Of a stretch of 64,000 nucleotides of DNA, positions 34,002 to 42,885 are shown piece after piece (the stretch's first letter is position 1; each line of letters starts with the position of its first letter). Under the pieces are notes generated by a model, which made no database searches, was not told where the DNA came from, and saw only the letters and a list, made by a program, of their open reading frames with translations. Origin of the DNA: Bacteroidales bacterium. Lineage in GTDB: Bacteria; Bacteroidota; Bacteroidia; Bacteroidales; UBA932. The DNA lies in contig JAFVVN010000034.1 of NCBI GenBank assembly GCA_017502125.1, forward strand, positions 16,288 to 80,287, read 5' to 3'. A program made the position numbers and the translations under genes.

Positions 34002-34655
34002 ATGAAAGTCATCAACCTTGGAGAGAAGAACTCTCTTCTCAACAAATTCGTTGCGCAGATGCGCGACAAGAAGATCCAGAAGGACAGCATGCGATTCCGC
34101 AGGAATCTTCAGAGACTCGGCAATATCTTCGCATATGAGATCAGTCAGGTGCTGGAGCATAGCGAGAAGCCTGTGACCACACCTCTCGGCATCGCCAGCG
34201 TCCCTACTCACGACGACAAGATAGTGGTTGCGACCATCCTCAGGGCAGGTCTTCCCCTGCATGAGGGTATATTGGACTACTTTGACGATGCTCAGAACGC
34301 ATTCGTGGCAGCATATAGAAAGTATGACAAGGGAGAGGACTTTCACATCAACATCGAATACTGCAGCACTCCTGACCTGACAGGCAAGACCCTGATTCTT
34401 GCTGACACCATGCTGGCTACCGGAGCTTCACTTGAGATTGCATACAACAGGCTGCGTGAAGAAGGTGAACCTAAGCACACTCATCTCGTATGCCCTATCT
34501 GCAGCGCTTACGCAGTGGAATATATCAAGAAACATCTGCCGGGAGACCGCGTGACCCTGTGGGTTGCAGCCATCGACGAAGAACTCACCAGCCACTCATA
34601 CATAGTTCCCGGTCTGGGTGATGCCGGCGACCTTGCCTACGGTAAGAAGAAATAG
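34002..34655 (+). CDS. upp: Uracil phosphoribosyltransferase
   Basis: 217 aa from ATG 34002; a start at 33948 overlaps the promoter and was rejected. Converts uracil and PRPP to UMP. Visible: ATILRAGLPLHEGI at about 81, the PRPP loop LILADTMLATGASLEIAYNRL at about 128 (LADTMLATGAS), and the C-terminal uracil-binding VPGLGDAGDLAYG. The final YG and GDAGD motifs are characteristic. Confidence 0.92.
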   Translation: MKVINLGEKNSLLNKFVAQMRDKKIQKDSMRFRRNLQRLGNIFAYEISQVLEHSEKPVTTPLGIASVPTHDDKIVVATILRAGLPLHEGILDYFDDAQNAFVAAYRKYDKGEDFHINIEYCSTPDLTGKTLILADTMLATGASLEIAYNRLREEGEPKHTHLVCPICSAYAVEYIKKHLPGDRVTLWVAAIDEELTSHSYIVPGLGDAGDLAYGKKK

Positions 34656-34666
34656 CCATGAGACTG

Positions 34667-34697
34667 CCGCAAGGGACTGAGCTACAGTTCCTTGCGG
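34667..34697. terminator. Hairpin between convergent upp and rpoN
   Basis: CCGCAAGGGAC / GTTCCTTGCGG, 11 bp with one G-T, overlapping the rpoN 3' end. No T-run on either side, so any terminator role is uncertain. Confidence 0.35.
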
Positions 34698-36094
34698 AGG
34701 CGGGCCTTAGGAATGCCGAGCTGATCACGATATTTGGCAATGGTACGACGGGCCACTTTATAGCCCTTTTCCGTCATTCGATCCACCAGTTCATCGTCTG
34801 TGAGAGGCTTATGCTTGTTCTCATTGTCGACACATTCCTGAAGAGCCTTCTTGAGTTCTCTGGTCGACACCTCCTCGCCATCCTGATTTTCAAGGCCCTC
34901 TGAAAAGAAATATTTAAGGGAATAGATACCGAAATGGGTTTCGATATACTTGCTGTTCACGACTCGTGATATGGTGGATATATCGAAACCTGTCTTTTCT
35001 GCTATATCCTTGAGCACCATCGGCTTTAGATTGGACTCATCTCCATCTATGAAATATTCACGCTGATAGTCCACGATTGCCTGCATGGTGCTGAAAAGCG
35101 TATTGTGACGCTGCTTGATAGCCTCCACAAACCACTTTGCAGAATCCAGTTTCTTCTTGACAAATGCTGCAGCCTCCTTCTTCTCACGCTCTGAAGAATT
35201 GGCAGCTTCGATCAGGATATCGGCGTATTTCCTGTTCACCCTCAGTTCGGGCACGGAGAAACGCGGCATCGAGAGGTTGAAGTCACCATCCCTGTATTCC
35301 AGAAGGAAATCCGGCACAATCTGCTGAGCCTGGTCGGCATAGGAGTCATCAATCTGACCTCCCGGCGATGGATTCAGCTTCAGAATCTTGGACATGGCCG
35401 CCTTGAGTTCAGCCTCAGAGAGTCCCATACGGGTCATTATCTTCTGGAAATGCTTGTTGGTGAACTCATTGAAATGATGGGTCAGAATCTTGGTCGCATT
35501 GACGACCTCAGGAGTCTTCCTGAAGTATCTGATCTGGAGAAGAAGACATTCGCGCAGATCTCTGGCACCAACTCCTGCAGGATCGAATTCCTGGATTATC
35601 TTAAGCATGGCCAGCACCTCTTCTTCATCAGTCTCGACATTGGCTCTGAATGACAGGTCGTCCACGATGCTGTCTATGCTTCTGCGAAGATAGCCGTCAT
35701 CATCAAGACTGCCTATTATGAAGGATGCCACCGCATACTGATGTTCAGTCAGATTTCTGTATCCGAGCTGCTCCTGGAGGCTCTGGGTAAAGCTTTCCTT
35801 TACGGAGAAAGTGCTGTACTGAGGACGCTCATCCTTGGTGTTGTAGTTGTCAGACCTCAGACGATAGCTTGGAATGGCATCGTCTTCCTTGTATTCGGAA
35901 AGCGACACCTCGCGAGGAGCTTCATCCTCCTCCTTCTCGGAAGGAAGATCCTCATCAAGGACAGGATTCTCCTCCAGCTCCTTGCGGATCCTCTGTTCGA
36001 GTTCCTGTATCGGCAGCTCAATCAGCTTTATGGTCTGAATCTGAAGCGGAGAAAGCTTCTGCTGCTGCTTTAGTTCCAAACTTTGTTTCAACAT
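34682..36094 (-). CDS. rpoN: RNA polymerase sigma-54 factor
   Basis: 470 aa. Region I is Gln/Leu-rich (LKQQQKLSPLQIQTIKLIE), region II acidic (ENPVLDEDLPSEKEEDE). Region III carries the core-binding and HTH parts (FDISTISRVVNSKYIETHFG) and the RpoN box VARRTIAKYRDQLGIP at about 450. Directs transcription at -24/-12 promoters with bEBP activators, none of which is encoded in this window. No SPOR/LEA gene overlap. Its 122-nt upstream gap (36095-36216) holds no evident gene or consensus promoter. Confidence 0.96.
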   Translation of the reverse strand: MLKQSLELKQQQKLSPLQIQTIKLIELPIQELEQRIRKELEENPVLDEDLPSEKEEDEAPREVSLSEYKEDDAIPSYRLRSDNYNTKDERPQYSTFSVKESFTQSLQEQLGYRNLTEHQYAVASFIIGSLDDDGYLRRSIDSIVDDLSFRANVETDEEEVLAMLKIIQEFDPAGVGARDLRECLLLQIRYFRKTPEVVNATKILTHHFNEFTNKHFQKIMTRMGLSEAELKAAMSKILKLNPSPGGQIDDSYADQAQQIVPDFLLEYRDGDFNLSMPRFSVPELRVNRKYADILIEAANSSEREKKEAAAFVKKKLDSAKWFVEAIKQRHNTLFSTMQAIVDYQREYFIDGDESNLKPMVLKDIAEKTGFDISTISRVVNSKYIETHFGIYSLKYFFSEGLENQDGEEVSTRELKKALQECVDNENKHKPLTDDELVDRMTEKGYKVARRTIAKYRDQLGIPKARLRKEL

Positions 36095-36216
36095 AGTCTG
36101 ACTTTTTTATTACTACTGACTTTTAATATACAGATGTCCCGGCATGACAGTCAAAGGGACAAATCCGACTTAAAACGAGACGGGTCAGGCTGAACATGTC
36201 CGACAATGCGGAAGTC

Positions 36217-36807
36217 CTATCGGACCGGTCTGAGCACCTTCACCGTGTCCACCACAAACGCATGATCCGTATCGACCACCGGGAATGAAATATTCTCCTT
36301 CACCACGAAAGCGCTTGGAAACTCACTCCTGATGCGTTCCAGAAGAGCCATAGCCTCTGATTTGGTTCTGAAGTCCCCTACAGTGACCTTGAAATATGGG
36401 TTTGCATAAGTACGGTATGCCCTTACGTCATGATACAGACTCTCGCAACGTTTCAAGGCCTCCTCGGACTCGACACGGGCGCTCTGCTTGTTATCAAAGA
36501 ATATCCTCACACGGTATCCGCTCAAGGTCCGTCCAGCGTTCTGGCTCAGATGTTCTTCCATGGCCTGGTTCATCGCCTCGGACTGATATACATTGACTTC
36601 AGCATCGCCTCCGTCTGCCTTCCTTGGCATTATGCCGAGAATATTCTTTCCCACCAGAGTGGTATCGACCGCCGATGCGGGACGATATACTATGGAGTCC
36701 ACAAGCATATAGCCTTCCGGCACTACAATTTCCTGAGCCGCAACCTTATTCAGCCCGGAAAGCATGAATGCCATGACAAAAAGGATTAAAGTTTCAGTTC
36801 GTTTCAT
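36217..36807 (-). CDS. SPOR-domain periplasmic protein
   Basis: 196 aa from ATG 36807; a TTG two codons upstream is the alternative. Signal peptide ending NKVAAQ. Residues about 110-185 form a SPOR-like domain (YRVRIFFDNKQSARVESEEA, then FKVTVGDFRTKSEAMALLERI), which binds septal denuded peptidoglycan in characterised proteins. Its start overlaps the end of the LEA14-like gene by 14 nt, so the two are translationally coupled. A cell-division or envelope role is inference from the domain. Confidence 0.8.
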   Translation of the reverse strand: MKRTETLILFVMAFMLSGLNKVAAQEIVVPEGYMLVDSIVYRPASAVDTTLVGKNILGIMPRKADGGDAEVNVYQSEAMNQAMEEHLSQNAGRTLSGYRVRIFFDNKQSARVESEEALKRCESLYHDVRAYRTYANPYFKVTVGDFRTKSEAMALLERIRSEFPSAFVVKENISFPVVDTDHAFVVDTVKVLRPVR

Positions 36808-37273
36808 TTCCAATACTGTTCAATAGTTCCTTCAATGGTATATTTTTTCTTTTAACCGACATCGGAGCTCCCTTTCCATAGGCAGCCTTTGCCGAGATAT
36901 CTACTGTGCACTTATTCAGTTCCTCCGGATCAGTCAGCACCATAAGATCCTTGAAACCAGCACCTTGAGCAAGACTGACATTGGCTTTGAGATTATAGGT
37001 TTCCAAAGATTTTGGGGCCAGAATGAACGGGTCCATCGCCAGCTTACCAATAATCTTGCCAGAATGAATCACCGAGCCGTCAATTTCTGAAATCCTCACC
37101 TGTCTTGCCGGGTTATAGACCTCGGAGGAAATGTAGAGGTCCACGCTTTTGAACCCTCTTGGACTTATGGACTCCAGTTTCACTGATGTCACCCTAATGT
37201 CCTTGATATCCTTGCAGCCTGCCAGACAAAGTGTCAGTATCATGAGCAGGAAGACCGATATTCTATGTTTCAT
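36794..37273 (-). CDS. LEA14-like (WHy-type) lipoprotein
   Basis: 159 aa from ATG 37273; the longer frame to 37378 crosses the miaB promoter and lacks a signal there. Lipobox CLAGC, Cys about 20. The body is one beta-sandwich of the LEA type 2 kind: VTSVKLESISPRGFKSVDLYI, followed by VYNPARQVRISEIDGSVIHSG, with the NPxxxxVxI pattern. Such domains occur in desiccation and envelope proteins; the role in Bacteroidota is unknown. Promoter element at 37304-37311. Confidence 0.7.
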   Translation of the reverse strand: MKHRISVFLLMILTLCLAGCKDIKDIRVTSVKLESISPRGFKSVDLYISSEVYNPARQVRISEIDGSVIHSGKIIGKLAMDPFILAPKSLETYNLKANVSLAQGAGFKDLMVLTDPEELNKCTVDISAKAAYGKGAPMSVKRKNIPLKELLNSIGNETN

Positions 37274-37303
37274 TTGTCTCGATATATAAAGTTTACATTC
37301 ATG

Positions 37304-37311
37304 CAAAGGTA
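37304..37311 (-). promoter_or_regulatory. -7 element (TACCTTTG) for the LEA14-like/SPOR pair
   Basis: Exact TAnnTTTG match on the minus strand, 30 nt before the ATG at 37273, back to back with the miaB element. Confidence 0.5.
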
Positions 37312-37332
37312 ACGATATTCGTCGAAAAATCC

Positions 37333-37340
37333 TATCTTTG
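37333..37340 (+). promoter_or_regulatory. -7 element (TATCTTTG) for miaB
   Basis: Exact TAnnTTTG match. The in-frame TTG at 37338 lies inside it and so cannot be the miaB start; the ATGs at 37356-37370 are 15-27 nt downstream. Confidence 0.55.
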
Positions 37341-37355
37341 TGTCTTGACCAGGAA

Positions 37356-38714
37356 ATGACCATGAACATGAACAGCATAAGACCATTGACAGACCCTTCA
37401 AGACCGAAGGTATATATCGAGACATACGGATGTCAGATGAACGTGAATGACAGCGAAGTCATCCTCTCGATACTTCAGGACGCAGGATATGCCCTGACTG
37501 AAAGCATCGAGGATGCCGATGTAATACTCGCAAACACATGCTCGATCAGGGACAACGCAGAACAGAGGATATGGGGAAGAATCGACCAGTTCAGAATCCA
37601 GAAAAGGAACAGGAACGGAGTGGTGATCGGAATCGTAGGATGCATGGCGGAAAGGCTTAAGGACAAGCTGCTTGAGAAGGTGGACCTTGTTGCCGGCCCA
37701 GACTCTTACAGGAGCCTTCCGGAACTTCTGAAGGCGATCACACCGGAGAGTCCACAGATGAATGTCCTCCTATCACACGAGGAGACATATGCTGACATTG
37801 CACCTGTCAGACTGGACAAGAACGGGGTTTCCGCATTCATATCCATAATGAGAGGATGCAACAACGTATGTTCATACTGCGTGGTACCTTACACAAGAGG
37901 AAGGGAGAGGAGCCGTGACCCTCAGACCATCGTGAATGAGGCGAGAATACTTTTCGAGAACGGCTACAAGGAGGTGACCCTTCTCGGACAGAACGTGGAC
38001 TCATATGCATGGGAATCGCCTGAAGGCAATATGAATTTCCCTCAGTTGCTGGAAGCCGTGGCACTGATAAGTCCCGAGCTGCGCGTCAGATTTTCCACTT
38101 CCCACCCGAAAGACATCAGCGACGAGGTCATCTACACGATGGCGAAGTACGATAACATATGCAAGCATATCCACCTTCCTGTTCAGTCAGGAAGCAGCAT
38201 CATGCTGGAGAAGATGAGAAGAAAATACAACAGGGAATGGTATCTGGAAAGAGTCGGAAAGATCCGCAGCGTCATTCCTGACTGCGGTCTCACGACAGAT
38301 GTGATTGCCGGATTCAGCGGGGAGACGGAGCAGGACCATCAGGACACGCTCAGCCTTATGGAGGAGGTCGTGTTCGACTCGGCATTCATGTTTGCATACT
38401 CAGAGCGTCCGGGAACGCTTGCATCAAAAAAATATCCTGACGACATCCCATATGAAGAAAAGACAAGGAGGCTCAACGAGATCATAGCACTTCAGGGACG
38501 GATGAGTCTGAAGAGCAATGAGAAGGAGGTGGGCAAGGTGATGAAGGTGCTCGTGGAGGGTCCGTCAAAGAAGAATCCAGATGAGCTCTGCGGAAGGGCG
38601 AGCAGCAACAAGATGTGCGTATTCCCGTCGCGCGGGGAGAAGGCAGGAGACTATTGTCAGGTGAAAGTGGAATCCGTGACATCGGCCACACTCATCTGCA
38701 GCCGGATAGACTAA
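37356..38714 (+). CDS. miaB: tRNA-2-methylthio-N6-dimethylallyladenosine synthase MiaB
   Basis: 452 aa from the first of three in-frame ATGs (37356, 37362, 37368); which is used is uncertain. The N-terminal methylthiotransferase domain has the three cluster cysteines (YGCQMNVNDSE, NTCSIRDNAEQR, GCMAERL). The radical-SAM motif MRGCNNVCSYCVVPYTRGRE is at about 165-185 and a TRAM domain closes the protein. It methylthiolates i6A37 of tRNAs reading UNN codons. glpK follows after 12 nt, so read-through is possible. Confidence 0.94.
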   Translation: MTMNMNSIRPLTDPSRPKVYIETYGCQMNVNDSEVILSILQDAGYALTESIEDADVILANTCSIRDNAEQRIWGRIDQFRIQKRNRNGVVIGIVGCMAERLKDKLLEKVDLVAGPDSYRSLPELLKAITPESPQMNVLLSHEETYADIAPVRLDKNGVSAFISIMRGCNNVCSYCVVPYTRGRERSRDPQTIVNEARILFENGYKEVTLLGQNVDSYAWESPEGNMNFPQLLEAVALISPELRVRFSTSHPKDISDEVIYTMAKYDNICKHIHLPVQSGSSIMLEKMRRKYNREWYLERVGKIRSVIPDCGLTTDVIAGFSGETEQDHQDTLSLMEEVVFDSAFMFAYSERPGTLASKKYPDDIPYEEKTRRLNEIIALQGRMSLKSNEKEVGKVMKVLVEGPSKKNPDELCGRASSNKMCVFPSRGEKAGDYCQVKVESVTSATLICSRID

Positions 38715-38726
38715 CACCACATGATT

Positions 38727-40214
38727 ATGGAAAAATACATTCTCGCCCTCGACCAGGGAACAAGCAGTTCAAGGGCCATCGTATTTGACGGACATGGGCA
38801 GACAAAGGCGGTGTCCCAGAAGGAATTCACCCAGATATTCCCGAAACCGGGCTGGGTGGAGCACAATCCGATGGAAATCTGGTCATCACAGGCATCCGTC
38901 ATTGCAGAGGCCATAACCTCAATCGACATAAACGGTCTCAATATCGCCGCAATCGGTATCACAAATCAGCGTGAGACCACCATAGTATGGGATGCCGAGA
39001 CAGGCACACCTGTATACAATGCGATCGTCTGGCAGGACCGGAGGACATCCGAATACTGCGACAGTCTCAAAAGAGACGGGCGCGCGGACCTGATCAGGAG
39101 CAAGACAGGTCTGATCATCGATGCATACTTCAGCGCGACCAAGATCAGATGGATTCTTGAAAATGTGCCTGGAGCGCGTCAGAAGGCAGAAGAAGGGAAG
39201 CTCCGCTTCGGAACAGTGGACACATGGCTCATATGGATGCTGACAAGAGGAGAGGTCCATGTGACCGACGTCAGCAATGCATCCAGGACCATGCTCTTCA
39301 ACATCCACACTCTGGGCTGGGACAAGGAACTCCTCAAGCTCTTCAACATCCCTGAATCGATGATGCCTCAGGTGAAGTCCTCAAGTGAGATCTACGGATA
39401 TACCAAGACCACGCTTTTCGCCCACGAGGTTCCTATCGCCGGAATCGCAGGTGACCAGCAGGCGGCTCTCTTCGGACAGATGTGCACGGAGCCTGGCTCA
39501 GTGAAGAACACATACGGCACCGGATGCTTCCTGCTGATGAACAGCGGTGAAAGACCTATAATGTCGTCAAACAACCTGCTCACGACTGTGGCATGGAAGA
39601 TCGGAGACACCGTAAACTATGCGCTTGAGGGAAGCATATTCGTGGCCGGTTCAGTGGTCCAGTGGCTTCGCGACGGCCTGGGAATCATAAAGTCATCTTC
39701 AGAGGTAGAGGAACTGGCCGCAAGTGTTCCTGACAACGGAGGAGTGTATTTCGTTCCTGCACTGACCGGTCTGGGAGCTCCGCACTGGGACCAGTATGCC
39801 AAGGGAAGCATCTATGGTCTGAGCCGTGGAAGCACAGCCGCACACATCGCAAGGGCCGCCCTTGAGGGAATCGCATTCCAGACAATGGACATCGTGAATG
39901 CAATGCAGAAGGATGCGGGAGTCACATTGAAGGAGCTGAAGGTGGACGGAGGCGCATCAAGGAACAATCTTCTCATGCAGTTCCAGGCAGACATTCTGGG
40001 GACTTCCGTGATCAGGCCTGTCGTGACGGAAACCACTGCACTCGGAGCCGCCTATCTTGCAGGACTCGCTGTGGGATACTGGGAAAGCATCGACCACATC
40101 AAGAGCCAGTGGGGAGTTGACACGGAATTCACGCCATCTGCCGCCCAGGAAAACGTGGAAGAACTCAAGAAAGGATGGGCTGAGGCAATCAGGAGAACAC
40201 TAACCGACAAATAA
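38727..40214 (+). CDS. glpK: Glycerol kinase
   Basis: 495 aa from ATG 38727 (an ATG at 38721 adds two residues). FGGY-family kinase making glycerol 3-phosphate. Visible: [14 protein letters not shown] (phosphate 1 loop), [29 protein letters not shown], and the C-terminal [21 protein letters not shown] ([11 protein letters not shown]). Forms glpK-glpF with 10 nt between the genes; the dehydrogenase glpD is not in this window. Confidence 0.96.
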   Translation: MEKYILALDQGTSSSRAIVFDGHGQTKAVSQKEFTQIFPKPGWVEHNPMEIWSSQASVIAEAITSIDINGLNIAAIGITNQRETTIVWDAETGTPVYNAIVWQDRRTSEYCDSLKRDGRADLIRSKTGLIIDAYFSATKIRWILENVPGARQKAEEGKLRFGTVDTWLIWMLTRGEVHVTDVSNASRTMLFNIHTLGWDKELLKLFNIPESMMPQVKSSSEIYGYTKTTLFAHEVPIAGIAGDQQAALFGQMCTEPGSVKNTYGTGCFLLMNSGERPIMSSNNLLTTVAWKIGDTVNYALEGSIFVAGSVVQWLRDGLGIIKSSSEVEELAASVPDNGGVYFVPALTGLGAPHWDQYAKGSIYGLSRGSTAAHIARAALEGIAFQTMDIVNAMQKDAGVTLKELKVDGGASRNNLLMQFQADILGTSVIRPVVTETTALGAAYLAGLAVGYWESIDHIKSQWGVDTEFTPSAAQENVEELKKGWAEAIRRTLTDK

Positions 40215-40224
40215 CCGTAACATT

Positions 40225-40983
40225 ATGGAAATGTACATGAAATATCTGTTCGAGTTCATCGGCACGATGGTGCTGATCCTTCTCGGAGACGGCGTATGCG
40301 CCGCCACAAGTCTTGACAAGAGCAAGGCAAAGGGTGCAGGATGGGTGGTGATAACCCTCGGATGGGGATTCGCCGTGATGGTAGGAGTATTCATCTCCGG
40401 TGCAATCTCAGGAGCACATCTCAATCCTGCCGTCAGCCTCGGATGCGCCATCGCAGGAACAATGGAATGGAGCGCTGTGCCAGGCTACATCATAGCCCAG
40501 ATGCTCGGAGGTTTCACAGGAGCTCTTCTCGTATGGATTTTCTACAAAGACCACTACGACGCCACTGCAGATCCTGACACAAAACTCGGCACATTCTGCA
40601 CAATGCCGGCTATAGAAGGTCACAAGGCAAGGAACTTCTTCTGCGAGGCTCTCGCATCATGGCTTCTCGTGTTCGTCATTCTCGTGTTCGGATACGACGC
40701 AAACGTTCCTACAATCGACGCGGAGGGATTGCATCTGCACATCGGAATGGGAGAACTCGGAGCCTTCCCTGTCACCTGTCTGATAATGGCTATCGGCATG
40801 TCTCTTGGAGGAGCTACAGGTTATGCCATCAACCCTGCCCGTGACCTTGCACCAAGAATAGCGCACGCAATCCTCCCTATGAAGGACAAGAGGGACAGCG
40901 GATGGGGATACAGCTGGGTTCCGGTCGCAGGACCGATGGTCGGAGCTGCTCTGGCCGCCCTCACCTACACACTGATTTTCTGA
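40225..40983 (+). CDS. glpF: Glycerol facilitator (aquaglyceroporin)
   Basis: 252 aa, six membrane helices plus two half-helices. The two NPA motifs are SGAHLNPAVSLG at about 69 and GYAINPARDLAPR at about 205. The Asp after the second NPAR marks glycerol-conducting channels rather than strict water channels. It follows glpK, which traps the imported glycerol by phosphorylation. Confidence 0.94.
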   Translation: MEMYMKYLFEFIGTMVLILLGDGVCAATSLDKSKAKGAGWVVITLGWGFAVMVGVFISGAISGAHLNPAVSLGCAIAGTMEWSAVPGYIIAQMLGGFTGALLVWIFYKDHYDATADPDTKLGTFCTMPAIEGHKARNFFCEALASWLLVFVILVFGYDANVPTIDAEGLHLHIGMGELGAFPVTCLIMAIGMSLGGATGYAINPARDLAPRIAHAILPMKDKRDSGWGYSWVPVAGPMVGAALAALTYTLIF

Positions 40984-41006
40984 AATATATGACAGGAGAC
41001 TGCGAA

Positions 41007-42290
41007 CTATAGGAGTTCGAAGAGTTTTTCTGCTATGGAATGGGCCTGGATCGTATCGATCTGGGCCTTATATTTTTCCGAGATCTGCTCGAAGGCCTTC
41101 TTATGGTCTGCCTTTACCGGTTCGGCAGGAGGAGAAGACATCTTGAGAGGGTTTATCGGGGTACCGTTCTTCCACACGCGGAAATCAAGATGCGGACCAG
41201 TCGAACGGCCGGTAGAGCCCACGTATCCGATGACCTCACCCTGACGGACACGCTTGCCCGGCTTGAGACCCTTTGCATATTTCGAAAGGTGGAGATAGGC
41301 TGTAGAATAGACCGAATTATGCCTGATTCTCACCGTATTACCTCCCGCACCTTCATATTTCACACTGGTCACCACTCCGTCACCGATGGTCATGACAGGA
41401 GTTCCCTTCGGAGCCGCATAGTCCACACCTGTGTGAGGACGGACCTTCTTTGTCACCGGATGCTTGCGGGCATATGAGAAGCCCGAGCTGATGCGGGTGA
41501 ACTTCAGCGGCGCCTTCAGGAAGGCCTTTCTCATGCTTTCTCCCTTTTCGTTCCAATATATGTTGCCTCCGTCCTTCTGGTCATACATTATGGACGGGAA
41601 GTCCTCTCCCCTATGGGTGAAGACAGCATAGCGCACAGTATCCACTGCAATGACCTCACCGTCACACATCTTTTCCTCATACAGCACCCTGAAGCGGTCA
41701 CCTTTCTGAAGACCGAAGAAATCCACAGTCCAGGCGTATATGTCCGAAAGGCTCACGATGAGGTTCGGCGAGACACCGGCCTCCGTCATATCCACCCAGA
41801 GTGAGGTGGAGATGGTCACATCCGCATAGCGACGTTCCACAGTGACAGGCTTTTCATGTACCCAGGTGTCATATGGCGGCTGGCACTTGAAGATTATCTG
41901 GGAGGAACGGTCGCGGTCATATATGAGATATTGAAGGACTGGCTCCTCGGCTTCTTCTGAAATGGCTGAGTAATATGCGCTATAGGCATTGCCAACACGG
42001 AGTGTGCGGACATCGAAGACCGGGCCGCATGCCTGAGACAGGTTGTAGGCCTCGGATGCGGAGAGCCCGAGGGATGTGAGAAGAGTTGAGAAAAACTGTC
42101 CGTTCCTGACTTTGCCGTCCACACAGCGCAAGGTGTCAAGTCCAGAAGGAAACCCTCCGGGTCCTATATGACATGATACTGAATCGGAGTGGTCGGAAGT
42201 GGAAAGTCCATCCACTTTCCCTTTTCTACCACAAGACACAAAAATAGCCGCCAAAGCGCACAGAATCAGGATATTATATACTCTTCTCAT
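41007..42290 (-). CDS. Lipoprotein with LytM/M23 peptidase-like domain (HLD in place of HLH)
   Basis: 427 aa. Lipobox FVSC, Cys about 20. An OapA-like/SH3-type central part is followed by a C-terminal M23 domain: PHTGVDYAAPKG supplies the His and Asp zinc ligands and STGRSTGPHLDFRVWKNG the last motif. The canonical H-x-H of active LytM enzymes reads HLD here, so a ligand is changed. It may be a degenerate LytM factor that regulates an amidase, or an Asp-ligand enzyme. It lies divergent from the division gene cluster, which fits an envelope-division role (inference). Confidence 0.85.
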   Translation of the reverse strand: MRRVYNILILCALAAIFVSCGRKGKVDGLSTSDHSDSVSCHIGPGGFPSGLDTLRCVDGKVRNGQFFSTLLTSLGLSASEAYNLSQACGPVFDVRTLRVGNAYSAYYSAISEEAEEPVLQYLIYDRDRSSQIIFKCQPPYDTWVHEKPVTVERRYADVTISTSLWVDMTEAGVSPNLIVSLSDIYAWTVDFFGLQKGDRFRVLYEEKMCDGEVIAVDTVRYAVFTHRGEDFPSIMYDQKDGGNIYWNEKGESMRKAFLKAPLKFTRISSGFSYARKHPVTKKVRPHTGVDYAAPKGTPVMTIGDGVVTSVKYEGAGGNTVRIRHNSVYSTAYLHLSKYAKGLKPGKRVRQGEVIGYVGSTGRSTGPHLDFRVWKNGTPINPLKMSSPPAEPVKADHKKAFEQISEKYKAQIDTIQAHSIAEKLFELL

Positions 42291-42312
42291 TTTTATAAAA
42301 TTTCTTCGGATG

Positions 42313-42320
42313 CAAAAATA
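42313..42320 (-). promoter_or_regulatory. -7 element (TATTTTTG) for the M23 lipoprotein
   Basis: Exact TAnnTTTG on the minus strand, 23 nt before the ATG at 42290. Confidence 0.45.
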
Positions 42321-42341
42321 TAAATAATGTTCATAAGTTTG

Positions 42342-42376
42342 TGGAAAATTTTGGAAAAATGTGGGAGAAAATGGAA
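42342..42376 (+). promoter_or_regulatory. MraZ operator: four TGGRA boxes with 10-bp period
   Basis: TGGAA at 42342, TGGAA at 42352, TGGGA at 42362 and TGGAA at 42372, each separated by exactly 5 nt. MraZ is known to bind TGGGN direct repeats with 5-nt spacers at its own promoter. The array ends 9 nt before the -7 element of mraZ, so bound MraZ would cover the -33 region. Confidence 0.75.
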
Positions 42377-42385
42377 AAAAGTTTA

Positions 42386-42393
42386 TACTTTTG
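42386..42393 (+). promoter_or_regulatory. -7 element (TACTTTTG) of the dcw cluster promoter
   Basis: Exact TAnnTTTG match 24 nt before the mraZ ATG. No -33 TTTG at 19-20 nt; that region is occupied by MraZ boxes. Confidence 0.6.
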
Positions 42394-42417
42394 CATCACT
42401 CAAACTTATGTGACACC

Positions 42418-42870
42418 ATGACTGGATTTTTCGGAAGACATACCGCAAAGATTGATGACAAGGGAAGACTCGTGATTCCTTCTGCCATCAAGAATGCCGT
42501 ACCTGCCGACCAGCTGGAGTTCGTCATCAGAAAGGACATGCACTCCGACTGCCTTGAAATGTACACATGGCAGGAATGGAGCAACATGTCTCAGGCAGTG
42601 AGATCGAAACTCGACCTGGCTTTCGACGACGAGCACATAAGATACTGGAGAACCTACATGAGCAACACAGCCTCAGTGACACCTGATGCCAAACTTGGAA
42701 GAATCAGCATTCCGAAGGAACTTCTTGAAGCTGCCGGAATCACCAAGGAGGTCGTCGTCCTCGGAGTGGACTACAAGGTGGAGATCTGGGCAAAGGAAAA
42801 GATGGACGGAGGATGCCTCTCGGCAGAGGAATTCCGTCAGATGGGAAAGAAGATATCAGGACGCATATAA
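42418..42870 (+). CDS. mraZ: Transcriptional regulator MraZ
   Basis: 150 aa from ATG 42418; the in-frame start at 42361 lies in the operator/promoter. Two SpoVT/AbrB-like half domains with the DKGRLVIPSAIK motif near residue 14 and DAKLGRISIPKELLE near 90 (DxxGR plus IP signature). MraZ forms a ring-shaped oligomer that represses the division/cell-wall cluster. The operator array upstream supports autoregulation. Confidence 0.94.
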   Translation: MTGFFGRHTAKIDDKGRLVIPSAIKNAVPADQLEFVIRKDMHSDCLEMYTWQEWSNMSQAVRSKLDLAFDDEHIRYWRTYMSNTASVTPDAKLGRISIPKELLEAAGITKEVVVLGVDYKVEIWAKEKMDGGCLSAEEFRQMGKKISGRI

Positions 42871-42885
42871 AAAAGGAGGTCTGAG

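Noticed and set aside
37338-37355. TTG start for miaB
   Set aside because: The codon is inside the TATCTTTG -7 element, upstream of any likely transcript start.
40998-41019. CGAACT/AGTTCG hairpin between glpF and the M23 gene
   Set aside because: Six base pairs with no T-run; too weak to call a terminator.
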